From Symsagittifera roscoffensis (taxonomy: Eukaryota; Xenacoelomorpha; Acoela; Convolutidae), in contig NC_087068.1 of the NCBI RefSeq assembly GCF_963678635.1, positions 14,204,027 through 14,268,026 of the forward strand: a stretch of DNA of 64,000 nucleotides. The letters are read 5' to 3'. Within the stretch, counting starts at the first letter, position 1. Each line of letters starts with the position of its first letter. The notes under the pieces were generated by a model that did no database searches, was not told where the DNA came from, and saw only the letters and a list, made by a program, of their open reading frames with translations. A program made the position numbers and the translations under genes. This document shows positions 23,430 to 33,856 of this stretch, one piece after another.

Positions 23430-24660
23430 ACGATATAAGGGAATTTAAGCAAAGTTATGGACAAAATTATACTGATACTTTTTCACATACTATTAGTATG
23501 GCAGTTATTCGCTCATTATGTGCCATTGCAAGACTACAGCGAGTACAAGGTGTTTAAACTTCTAGGTACATGGCTTACAAATGCAACAAATTGATGTCAG
23601 AACAGCTTTTTTGAGTTCTACTTTGGAGGATGAAGTTTTTCATTGAGCAAGCTCGAGGTTTTGAGTCTGGTGAACGTGATGTATGCAAGCTCAATAAATA
23701 AATTTACTGTTTAAGAAAAACGTGTCGAGCTTGGAATCAGTTTCTAACAAAAATTTTATTGGAAATTGGATACCTGAGAAGCTCTGTAGACACCTGTTTA
23801 TTTTATCATCGTAAGAAAATGAGTTTCCTAGCTGTGTATGTTGATAACTTGATAAATTTTGTCGTTGACGAAATTTCAGCACAAGAGCTGATTGCCAACC
23901 TTGGTAAGCGGATTTGTATTGAAGATAAGGGCGTTCCCAAATGGTTCTTGGGAATAAAAAATAACGTTGATGAAAAACGTATTTTACTTTCTCAAGAAAG
24001 ATACGTCAAAAATTTATTCGAAAAACGGAATACGCAAAAAAATCAAACCGGTTGATGAACCTGTGGTTACATCTAAAAATGCAACTGATGATAAAATTCC
24101 AAAATATCGTTCCCTTTTTCAGCAGTTAGAGGGGGCGTTATTGTATTTAGCTGTAACAACTAGACCGGCTATTGCTTTTTCAGTAAACTTACTCTCTCAA
24201 GCGTGCGAAAGTTCAACAGTGCAAAATTATATTGCAGCAAAAAGAGTACTACGCTATTTATAGGGCACGAATTATTTCCTTAATTATTCACCACATGATA
24301 ATGCTCTAGGTATTTTTGCGTATTGTGATGCCGATTGGGCAAGCGACGTAAAGACCAAAAAATCTGTATCTGGCATAGTTATTAAATTAAATAAGTCAGT
24401 CTCACCGTTATTTTGGCTAACTGCTAAACAACGTTCTGTATCACTATCTACACGTGAATTGGAATATATGGCTCTATCGGCCTTGACTCAGGAAGTTTTG
24501 TTCCTGAAACATGTATTTGAGAGTGTTAACTAAAAAAATACTCTCCCTATTTTATTATGTGACAACCAAGGAGCAATCTGTGTAGCTCATGAAACAGCTT
24601 CAAGGTCGAGAACCAAACAGATTGACATTAAAGTACCCTTACAAACTCGCTCAGGTAAGA
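23430..24660 (+). pseudogene. Copia RT and RNase H remnant
   Basis: RT pieces include LAVYVDNLINFVVDE (about 23832), where the YVDD box is YVDN, so the second catalytic Asp is lost. GVPKWFLGI follows at about 23935. RNase H shows YCDADWASD (about 24325), SGIVIKLNKS, and STRELEYMAL (about 24448), with the catalytic D/E pattern present but stops in between. A DNQGAICVA-like segment is near 24565. Confidence 0.85.
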
Positions 24661-24768
24661 TAACTTTTAATTATCTACCTACTACAATTATGGTTGCGGA
24701 AGTTCTGACAAAATGATTTCCTATGACTCGTTAGCAGATATGCAAGCTGCTCTTTGGAAGTGCCTTTT

Positions 24769-24777
24769 GAGGGGGAG
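24769..24777 (+). other. Polypurine tract of the Copia element
   Basis: GAGGGGGAG directly precedes the 3' LTR start TGTTAAAATAC, the classic Copia arrangement for plus-strand priming. Confidence 0.8.
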
Positions 24778-25030
24778 TGTTAAAATACTCGTCTGTGATT
24801 GGTCAATTTTCAGACATGGTTGCTTAGAACCAAAAGGCTATAAAGGAAACTGTGATTGCTATATTTGAGAAAAGAGTGAAACAATATTGACTCATGACTT
24901 TATACTTTTTAAATTAACATCAAAAATATCGCGGTTAAGCAAATGTTTGTTGACTTAAACCACTTTAATGGAAAATAAATGATCAGATCTTCTTTTTTAT
25001 TTTCAAACATTCAGACGTACTATTATAAGA
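24778..25030 (+). repeat. 3' LTR of the Copia element
   Basis: 253 bp, colinear with 20583-20835, ending ATTATAAGA before the AACAG duplication. Confidence 0.88.
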
Positions 25031-25035
25031 AACAG
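25031..25035 (+). repeat. Target-site duplication AACAG, right
   Basis: Exact match to 20578-20582. Confidence 0.85.
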
Positions 25036-25626
25036 TAGCAATATACCCCATACACGAAATTACGACAAAGGAAAAATCAAATTTTTTAGACACTTTTCTT
25101 TGTTTACAATTATTCCAAAAACTTCCGATCAGTGTCTGTACGAGCTGCTCTTTGATCTTTTGCGAAAAACATGGAATCGATTCAATATAGTTTGCTGAAA
25201 GAAAAGTCCTCAGTCACCAATCTTTTACCATTTTTACAAAGCTTTTATGAAACACTTGATAAAAATCCAGATGATGAAGTGAGCTTTGATTGGGTACACA
25301 CATTTTACGAAAGCTTTCGGTAAAGTTCCTCGTCATAAATTATTTTTAAAAAATGGCAAATATCGATGCTTGCGTTTTGACAGTTTCAGCCAGCTGCTTC
25401 AAAAATAGAACTCAATTTTAAAATGCGGCAAAATTGCATCAAATTCAAAAGAAGTAACAAGTGGTATTCCTCGGAGTTCTTTGCTGGGACGACCGTTGTT
25501 TTGTATTTTATTAAGGAAATGCCAAATATACTTCAGTTCACCACACCTTTCATATACGCAGATGATTTCAAAGCCATTTTCAGCAGACTTACCCAAACAA
25601 AATACAAACAGACATATCAAAAGCAC
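25036..25626 (+). pseudogene. LINE RT, 3' part of the copy split by the Copia insertion
   Basis: After the Copia element, RT-like pieces continue: HEITTKEKSNF (about 25055), ESFGKVPRHKLFLK (about 25308, the FDKVPHxxLL block), TSGIPRSSLLG (about 25460, motif B) and FIYADDFKAIF (about 25551, motif C with both Asp present). Frame changes are needed between them. The order matches the LINE part at 19790-20577, so I treat them as one split copy. Confidence 0.7.
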
Positions 25627-26275
25627 AAACAATTGAATTTTTCAGAACCTGCTTTAGACTTGATAAATTCTTTCATAAGCGACCGATGCCACAGAATAGT
25701 ATAGAACACTGAATCGGACTGGATTTTACTTCGTCAAGGTGTCGCACAAGGCACTGTTTTAGAACCTCTAATTTTCAACCTGTTCACTAACGATCTTAAC
25801 AAGCAACTGAATAACTCATGCAAAGTAGTTCAATATGCAGATGACACAATTCTTTTCTGTGAGGATAAAAAAAATTAAAGCTGCTTTGAAAGAATTCAAA
25901 AAAATGTGCACTCTTTTATCACACTATTTTCGGAGATACTTACTCCCATTTGATGCTAAAAAAACGATTTATCATCTTCAGTAGAAAACATTGAAGAAAA
26001 AACGATCAAAAATACACAATTGCCCTGGACGAAAATATTTTTGAAGAAAAGTCAATGTGAAATATCTCGGAGTTTTATTAGATTATTTTTGGACTTTTCA
26101 AGACGAAGTGAAATTGATCTTAAGAAAAAGTCCTGTGGGATTAAAAGATTTCAGTTGATCAAAAAACCCCTTCCTATCAAAACAAGATTTCTACTAATGA
26201 ACGCGCTCGTTATCAGTCACCTACACTATCCTGCTACCCTTTTAAATGGAGTTTTATCAATTTTGACACTCTGAT
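25627..26275 (+). pseudogene. Second LINE RT fragment (different copy)
   Basis: A new RT segment starts with LDLINSFISDRCHRIV and reads RQGVAQGTVLEPLIFNLFTND (about 25734, motif B) and VVQYADDTILF (about 25829, motif C). A repeated motif B directly after the first motif C cannot be one protein, so this is a separate truncated LINE joined head to tail. A thumb-like region (26020-26275) ends with INSRLHYP-type NALVISHLHYPATLL. Confidence 0.75.
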
Positions 26276-26689
26276 TCGAAAAGCATCTTAACTGGGCAAT
26301 TAAAATTTGTTGTTATCGTGTAAAGTTTGATTCATCATCTGATCTCAAATTAATGTATTACCAGTAACAATGTTTCTTAACTGGAAAAAATCTTGCCATT
26401 TCTGGAAAGTAAAACAACATTTATTACCAGTTTTTGACAAATTTCAAAACAAAAACAATCTTATAAGCATAAACACAAGAAATAAAAATAGGTTGGAATA
26501 GGTTACATGATGACCAAAGTAATTTTAAGTATATCCTTACGCACAGAATAGCAAGAACAACTTTTAATAATTATTATTTATTTTAGTTTAAAGAAGATCA
26601 AACAGTGGCAACCTATGGAAAAATTTGATGAAGATATGTCAAATTTCTTAAGTAGAAAACTTGTAAGATAATGATATTATCAAAAGAAA
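26276..26689. other. AT-rich stretch between the LINE fragment and the Penelope 3' end
   Basis: No recognisable gene or repeat. Confidence 0.4.
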
Positions 26690-27817
26690 TTTAAAATGAT
26701 AAATCAAACGTTTTCGCACATCTTAGGCATCATCAGGATTAAAGTTTTTTTAAAACCATATTTACATAACGATCGAAGATCTGAAAAATGAGAAACATGT
26801 CTAAAAATGTTTTAAAACTTATTGACCAATAAATTGCGTAATCAATCATAACATTTTTTTGTAAATTTCTGATATTTTTTTTTAGCTTTTTGTTCTTTCA
26901 TGGTTATGAAATTTCGATTTGGGAATTTTTTTGATTCTGACATGTTAGTTTTTTTAAACTTTTAGCCATGTTATACATAGACTATGATTATAGTGTTAAT
27001 TCCCGGCTCCTGAATTCATCGCGTGTGTTGATCCTCGGCCTCTCCTTCCAAATATGCAAAGCCTCTAGTGTGAGTAGCTTATGATTGTTGGCTGTTTGGT
27101 CTATAATCTCTGACTTCAGCTCAGCAGTACCGCCTACCTCCTTATTACACTCTAACAAGTGTTACCCCACTGAGGAGTCCCCTTTGCGGTGTTCATTGAC
27201 CCTCGTGGGTAAATGTCGGACCGTTTGACCGACATAGGTGGAGTTACATCCACTACATGTAAGCTTATACACCACTTCGGATCTCAGTTCACGAGCAAAG
27301 CAAAGGAAGTTTTGAGAGATGGGAAGCATGTTTTCAATTTTCTCGTTATAAAAATTATTTGTGCCCTGGATATTTGCCAAACCTTTGCAGCTTACAGTTG
27401 ATATGCATTGCCTCGATATTGCATTGTAAAAAAGGGGGTGAGTCTTTTAAACATTTATCATTTTTCGGTTCTGATGTCTTCACGTCTAAATTTTTCTTTC
27501 CCTCAATGATCTTGTTAAGAGTTTGAAACACTACCCTGTCCGACCAATTTTTCAGATATTGATTTTCAATCCATTGTTTCCGAAATTTCCCGATGCTTGG
27601 TAAAAATCTTCCAATGTTGAGGTACTTCTGAAAACCCTATGAATCGTCCCTTCAATAACGTTTCTTTTGTACTGCAAAGGTGCGCAAACTCTGAAATTTA
27701 GAATGGTGCCGGTATCAGCGGGTTTTTGTTACCACCACAAGTGACCTTTTTTCCAGAGTTCACGTTGACATTTAATTACAAAAAGGCGAAATCACCCTTA
27801 CCATTAAGTCCTTCTAT
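26690..27817 (-). pseudogene. Penelope-like element, C-terminal part: RT end and GIY-YIG endonuclease
   Basis: On the minus strand the frame resumes at 27817 with GKGDFAFL and NVNVNSGKKVTCGW-like sequence, then FRVCAPLQYKRNVIEG (about 27690). The GIY-YIG domain follows: VVYKLTCSGCNSTYVGQT (about 27285-27230) and RVNEHRKGD, then HLLECNKEVGG, LEALHIWKERPRINTRDEF (about 27060-27010). A typical Penelope 3' signature, CCTGATGATGCC...GCGAAAACGTTT, lies near 26740-26705. Penelope-like elements encode an RT plus this nuclease. Stops (for example after the GDSSVG segment) show the copy is dead. It is separated from its N-terminal part (49922-50956) by copy M. Confidence 0.88.
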
Positions 27818-28002
27818 TGTGCCAGTCGGTCATATTTGGAAGTTTGAAAATGTTTAGTCTTGATTTTGGGTTGAAATGCAATTTTTCAAAAATTCGAATT
27901 GAGCATGTCATGCTCAAGTTTCTCGCGACAACTGAAAATATCAGAAAAATAAGATCAGAAGATTCGAACTAAAAGCACGGGAAAGTAGTCAAAATAGCAG
28001 CG

Positions 28003-28025
28003 GAAAATTGCTATTCGCAATTTTC
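28003..28025. promoter_or_regulatory. Conserved LTR stem-loop (copy M), extended on both arms
   Basis: GAAAATTGC/GCAATTTTC with loop TATTC. Relative to L and R each arm has one extra A or T, and pairing is kept. The 3' LTR of copy M lost it in a deletion. Confidence 0.5.
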
Positions 28026-28364
28026 GATACATAATTCGAACGAGAGTAGAGCTGTCTTTTTCGTGACATGAGACAGAAAATAATCGCGAGTTAAGGGAGA
28101 GTGAAATTCAAGTGAACCAGAGTGAACCTCCGGTGGAAAGGTGGACAACCAAAGTCTCCCAATGGTCCAGACCCAAAACTCATTTCTTGAGCTAAAACGA
28201 ATTCATGACAAGCATCTCGAGTTAAATTTAATTACCCATCAGTTCTAGAGTTGCTTTATAGCTTAGTTACTCAATTCTAGAGGTCATGTTGGTATGTGAG
28301 TACCTAATTCAATTTTCTTGAGTGTGTTTTATTTTGTTATAATGAGATAGGGAGAGTTTTTAGG

Positions 28365-28406
28365 TTGATCCATCTGAAATGGATCAAAGGTTCACTGTCT
28401 AATAAA
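28365..28406 (+). promoter_or_regulatory. LTR hairpin plus AATAAA (copy M, 5' LTR)
   Basis: Perfect 9-bp stem TTGATCCAT/ATGGATCAA at 28365-28387, then AATAAA at 28401-28406. The same arrangement is in every LTR of the family here. Confidence 0.55.
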
Positions 28407-28705
28407 AAGTAACTATACAAAAGGTTCCGACCCTTTTTTTAACGGCGTTCGTGTGTTTTGGGTATTTCGAGACCTAAGTATGGGGGCGTTCTTATTTTCT
28501 AGAGTGGGGGGTATTTTGGTTGTGGCCTTAGAGCTGTAACACGGGTTTTAGTCTCATGTCGCAAGTGAACCGAATTGGCTCCGATCGCTTGAGGTAGAAA
28601 AACACAAGAGATAGTGTCCCTGACTCTTGAGCTAATGGTTATAGGGCCTATTTTTCTTTAACCTCATATGTGATTTAAGTAGGCGACTGTTACATAGTGT
28701 TTTTA

Positions 28706-28720
28706 TGGCGCTCCTGGGTG
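28706..28720 (+). other. Candidate primer binding site (copy M)
   Basis: TGGCGCTCCTGGGTG lies 11 bases after the LTR end and is identical to the sites of L and R despite divergence around it. Confidence 0.6.
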
Positions 28721-31245
28721 TTTTTACGACATCAAGACTACGGGATCGAACCGACTTGACACAGCTCTGGGCTACATGCCCATTCTAGAATACCGGTGGT
28801 ACGGTTCAACGGGACCGTATTCACCTTCTGGTTGTACCGTGATAGGTTTTTAAGAAAACTTGAGGAAATTACCCAGTGCGCTTTCCGAAACGAGGCCTAG
28901 CTAACCGAGTAAGGGGGCTCACTAGGGGGAAAAAAAGGAGTAAAAGAGAAAAAGCGAATAAGATTAGAAACAAAAACCAAATAACAGAAACAGGAACAAA
29001 AAACCATAAAACACAAAAAGGACACTGGCTTTGACCTCTTAATTAGATGGATCAAATCTTCATATTAATTAAAATAGTATACCAATGATGTTTTCTAATA
29101 AGACCGATCGTCCCGATCGAACCAGCAACATTTTACAGGTGCCCAAATGTGGGGCGTTGTAAGGTTTTCAGATAGCTATTGATAGCAGCGGACCACTAGG
29201 AGACTTGGCTGGAAGAGGTACCCAGCGAAGTGGGAAAGTGGACAACAAGGAGGCTCCACCACTGGGAGACTTAAGTGGAACAGGTGACCAGCCCAGGGGG
29301 AAAGTTTGACCAATCGGCAGGTGACCAGTCAGCAGTGTGATCAAAGCAGAATAGGCAAACGGAAGAACGTTGACAGAGGTTATGTTTGGTCAAACGCATA
29401 TCGCTAAAATCCATTTTTCATTTTAGGAAATAAGTGTAAAATTGGATAAGCGAATACCCACCGTTTTGGGGAAACGTTTTTACTTGAGCAGAGCTTGGAA
29501 ACAGGTTCTACGGTTTTCTCTCGAGAGGTTTAGCACCCATCGCGCTTAGGGTAATTTTCGGCTTAAGTGGGGGCTAGATAGGGGGGAGGTTGGAAGGGGG
29601 GCTGGTTAAGATAGAGGTTGGTGGTTGAAAATTGTAAAAAGGGGGGATTAACTATAAAAAGTTCCATTCTCCTATTAAAAAGGGGGTTGACTAACTATAC
29701 AATCGATATAAACGATTTAGTTACATTATTAGACCCAGAGGCTGAAACGATCTCCAGAGACACACTCTCCTTTAGACTCGTTGTAACGCTAGGATATCCA
29801 AATTTAAGATCGAATTAAGGTAGGTAACCTGGTCGGATCGGGTGGGGGGATCGGAAATAGACAGTTTTTGGAAGCAAAAGGAGAATACCCCATAAGACGG
29901 TTAGCAGCGGGGAGGAAAAACGCGTGAAAATCAGGTACCAGAAAATTTTTATACGAAAAGACTACATTGGTCTCCTTTGAATTTTGGGTGTACTCACCAC
30001 ATTTTTTATAATTTTTCATTTTTATCAAGTTGAATTTTTACGTTTTCGGATCAAATTTAATTGGCTTTTGATTAATTGAAAATCGTAAGGCACTTGCTAA
30101 CAAGTCGTATTTCGACTTGCGTCGGATTAATAAAGGGAAAGTAATTTCAGGGTGGTAAGCAGGTAAAATTTTGATTAACAAGATTGGGTTTTGGGGATTT
30201 TTTAACATTAGAGCTCTAGAGGTGGTACTGGGATAGTGGATCGGAAATTCCAATTCTCGGAAAAAAATATAGGGAAAATCATCAATCAGACGAAGAAACA
30301 CTTGAGCTACGAGGTTGGAAGAAGTGCAAGGAGTCTAGCCTACGGTCTTGGGATAGTGATCTAAGTGTCCCAACACTCAGTCTGGGGATAGTGATCTGGG
30401 TGTCCCATCACTAAGGAACAGGAGATCCGACTGTCCAAACACTGAGGAACAAGAGATCCGACTGTCCCAACACTCGAGCAAAGTCTCCTGGGAGGGTTCA
30501 GAAAATCCTGGGACAGTACGAAGTGGACCAACACTTAAGCGAAGCCTCCTAGGAGGGTTCAGAAAAATTCCTGGGACAGTACGAAGTATCCCAACACTCG
30601 AGCGAAGTCTCCTAGGAGGGTTCAGAGAAGTCCGGGGACAGTTCGAAGTGTCCCAACACTTAAAGCGAAGTGTCCTAGGAGGATTCGGAAAAGTCCTGGG
30701 ACAGTACGAAGTGACCCAACACTTGAGCGAAGGGTCCTAGGAGGGTTCAGAAAAATCCTGGGACAGTAACGAAGTGTCCCAACACTTGAGCGAAGGGTCC
30801 TAGGAGGATTCAGAAAAGTCCTGGGACAATAACGAAATGTCTCAACACTTGAGCGAAGGGACCTAGGAGGGTTCAGAAAAGTCCTGGGACAGTAACAAAG
30901 TCACCCAACACTTGAGCGAAGGGTCCTAGGAGGGTTCAGAAAAGTCCCTGGACAGTAACGAAGTGTCCCAACACTTGAGCGAAGGGTCCTAGGAGGGTTC
31001 AGAAAAGTGCTGGGAAAGTATTAAAGCATCCCAAATCTAGAACGAAGATTTAGAAGAAACCTTCGTTCTCAGCATCCCAAAACTAGAAATTGATTTAGAT
31101 TCAAAACTGATTTAGACTAAATTCGACTGATTTTAGCTTTTAATACATCAAAAAACTTTTTTTAGATATATGATTGCAATCGGGTTTTACAATAGGGACT
31201 TTTAATTATTAAAATTGTGAATAAGGAAAATTGTATATAAAAATA
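28721..31245 (+). other. Untranslated leader of copy M
   Basis: About 2.5 kb without a credible gene. It has a degenerate form of the 69-bp minisatellite (about 29185-29330) and a long tandem array (30310-31025). The 66-codon ORF at 29618-29818 has no support. Confidence 0.65.
30310..31025 (+). repeat. Tandem array of about 62-bp units with GGGACA...TGTCCC hairpins (leader of copy M)
   Basis: About nine units of the form CCTGGGACAGTAACGAAG, then TGTCCCAACACTTGAGCGAA, then GGGTCCTAGGAGGGTTCAG. Each unit has the inverted pair TGGGACA/TGTCCCA, able to form a small hairpin, and a near-palindromic CCTAGGAGG. It occupies the same place as the 12-14-bp GGGACA array of L and R but has a different unit. 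Confidence 0.8.
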
Positions 31246-33856
31246 ATGAAGCGAAATAGGGTATCGATAACTGAAAAAAGAGTAACAGGAATAAAGCAAA
31301 AGCAAACCTCGTCGCAATGGAAAGTAACAGTACCAAATCCGAAAGTAATGAGAAAGAATATTTCAGTGAACATGGTCAATACAAGAAGCGTAAAGGAACA
31401 TAAGACCAAGGAGAAAGCTATGGAAGAACCAACTGTTCTGGCTAGAGAAATCGATCTTGAGACACCAGATCAGAGTATTGACGGGGTGGAAAGTAAAAAC
31501 CACGGAATTGACACCAATTCCAAATGCAGAAGAACAAGAGAAGAAAACAATTGATATTGTGGACGATCCAACAAGCAACACGCCAGAAACGATAAAAGAC
31601 GAACCTCAAACAAAAAGAACGTCGCTAACAGAGAAGATTACAGCGATGGTCGGGATGAAACCAAACGAGAAAGAGGAGGTGTTGCCGTTGACAGACAAAT
31701 GCAAAATGTTTGGAACAGTTTCCGCAATTACAACAGACGCCAAACAAGACGAAGAGCAGGCACACATAGAGCAATGGCTAACCAAGAAAAACAATTTCGC
31801 TTGAGCTGGGCAACTTGATGGCAAAGTTGGAGCAAATCGACAAGAAATTGAAATACAGCGAGGATGACCGCCAAGATATAAAAAGGGAGATACGACACAA
31901 CAAGATTGAGAACCTAGACAACTGCTCTAACCTGGCAAGGGCGACTGAAGAGAAGCTACAGCAGATGTCAGACAAAGTAGAGGCTACCGACACTGAGCGA
32001 GAGAAACATATCAAGAAGGATATGGAAGAAATGAAGAAACGGTATGACACCGTGAACGAAAAATTATGGAAGCTAGATACCAGAATGGATACAATGGGCA
32101 GGGAACAAGCTGAAAGTTCTTGTGCCATACAATCCAAACTGGATGCTCTCTTGAGAAACTCTTTAGCACAAGATAAATTAGTGGTGGAAAAGCCATCGGG
32201 AACTAGAGTAGATTTCGTGGAACAACAGCGAAAGAAACGAGAATCAACACCGTTAGCACGAACTGATAGTAATATAAGGACGGCCATGAAAGTGGGAGTC
32301 TCAAACACAACAAGGGCAACAGAGGACTCAGGATCAAATACGGGTGTATAACCGGATGCCATGACATGGGCAAAAACCTGGGAAATGATGAACAGGACGC
32401 TTGAAGCATTCGCAACAAGGAACACAGACTCAGGTGACAGAGGCAGTGGCAAATCCAGGAAAAACTTCAAAAAACCGAAGGAATTCAAGGACGATTCAGA
32501 TGGTTGCATTGATACATGGGTTGAGGTAATCAGAGTACATCTAGAACAAGATAACTTGAACGACAAAAGGCAAGCCTGCACGGCAATACTGAGCAATTTA
32601 GAAGGCCCCGCACTAAAGTGCGTGGTAGCAAAGAAGGAGGAGGAGCGTGATACAGCGGACAAGATCTCCGAGATACTGTTGAACCGATTCGGGTCAGGGA
32701 TGAAGGGCCATCAAGAGATGATGAGATATGAAAAAAGAAGGCAAAGGAAGACGACTCAATCAACCGGTTCCTGGATGATCTTGAGAGCTTGAGAAGAAGA
32801 AGCGAACCGGAAGAATCGACGAACAGAAGAAACTTCAGCATCGCTTCAAAGTTCATTGATGGGGTGAGAAGTGACGACTTGAGAACGATGCTGGCAACGT
32901 AATATACACTATCGAAGGATAATGCACCAACCCCAGAGGAGATGAGACAAAAGTCAAGAGAGTTCATGTCAATGAAACCAAAAAAGTACTCATACTCAGA
33001 AGGCAGGAACATGCAAGGGGGAGCAAGCCACAAAGTTCATCATGGTACAAGCGTAGAGACGACATGGGCAAACATAGGTCTTGCGCAAATTGTGGATCAG
33101 CGGATCATCATGTGGCGGATTGCACGACATACAAGCAGGGCATGAAGAGCTTGGATTACGCACCGGAGGAAAAGGACATGCATCAAACGGAGGAACATGA
33201 GTTTTACAGTGGCCTGATCATCAAGATAGGCGCGAGGTGTTTTTTCTGCAATCAAGAAGGCCAATTCAGAATAGACTGTCCATTGTTTTTGGGAGGCAGT
33301 GAAGAATCAGAATTACCCGAAACACAAACTAGCACTGACCGCAGTGCAAAATACTAGGAACAGACAAGCTGAAAACGATTTGAACAATAAAGAAGCAGCG
33401 AGTGGTGAATTGTCAACAAAGACAGTAAAGGCCGTGACACGAAACAGTGATGCCACGGGGGCAGAGAAAAGAAACTCTCCAGAGATAAACTACGAGAGGG
33501 CAGCTGCAAAGGCGATCAACAAAAGGGAGCAAGACTTGGCGACGAAAGCAATCGTACAACGGCTTAAACAAGAGATCGAAAAACAGAGATTGAATGAGAC
33601 GCTCGGTACGACAAGACCAGAACCAGAGACCGGAGAGAACTCGATGGGCAAGGGCAACTGCAACACCTTGAAAATGGTAACTGGAAAACCATTTGGCATC
33701 ACAAAAAATGGGGCAAGAATCCTGTCAATAATCACAGTGAGCGGCCACGAAGTAACAAGAAACCTGAGTGAACCCAGTGATCAGACAGTGATGCACTTAG
33801 ATGTATACGCGGACTACTTGATTGCAATAAGCCCGCAAACTCCTTCTAGAGCTTAA
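31246..33856 (+). pseudogene. gag of copy M (frameshifted)
   Basis: The ATG at 31246 corresponds to the gag start of copy R. Segments in changing frames (breaks near 31555, 31805, 32350, 32790, 33300) follow the R protein: acidic N terminus, coiled-coil-like region (31815-32150), capsid-like region (32361-32950) and zinc knuckles. Knuckle 1 (CANCGSADHHVADC, about 33079) is intact. Knuckle 2 reads CFFCNQEGQFRIDC (about 33238) with the His replaced by Gln. Not functional. Confidence 0.88.

Larger units (their letters stand above)
20583..25030 (+). mobile_element. Ty1/Copia-type LTR retrotransposon (decayed)
   Basis: Two LTRs of equal length (253 bp), a 5-bp target duplication and the Copia gene order gag, protease, integrase, RT, RNase H identify it. 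The coding region is broken by many stops and frameshifts, so it is not autonomous. It sits inside an older LINE. Confidence 0.92.
27818..28694 (+). repeat. 5' LTR of copy M
   Basis: 877 bp, TGTGCC to TGTTACA. It contains the extended stem-loop at 28003-28025 and the hairpin plus AATAAA at 28365-28406. Confidence 0.9.

Noticed and set aside
29618-29818. 66-codon ORF in the leader of copy M
   Set aside because: Not shared with L or R and has no motif.
30310-31025. CRISPR-like array
   Set aside because: Units are tandem with no unique spacers, and the context is a eukaryotic LTR element leader.
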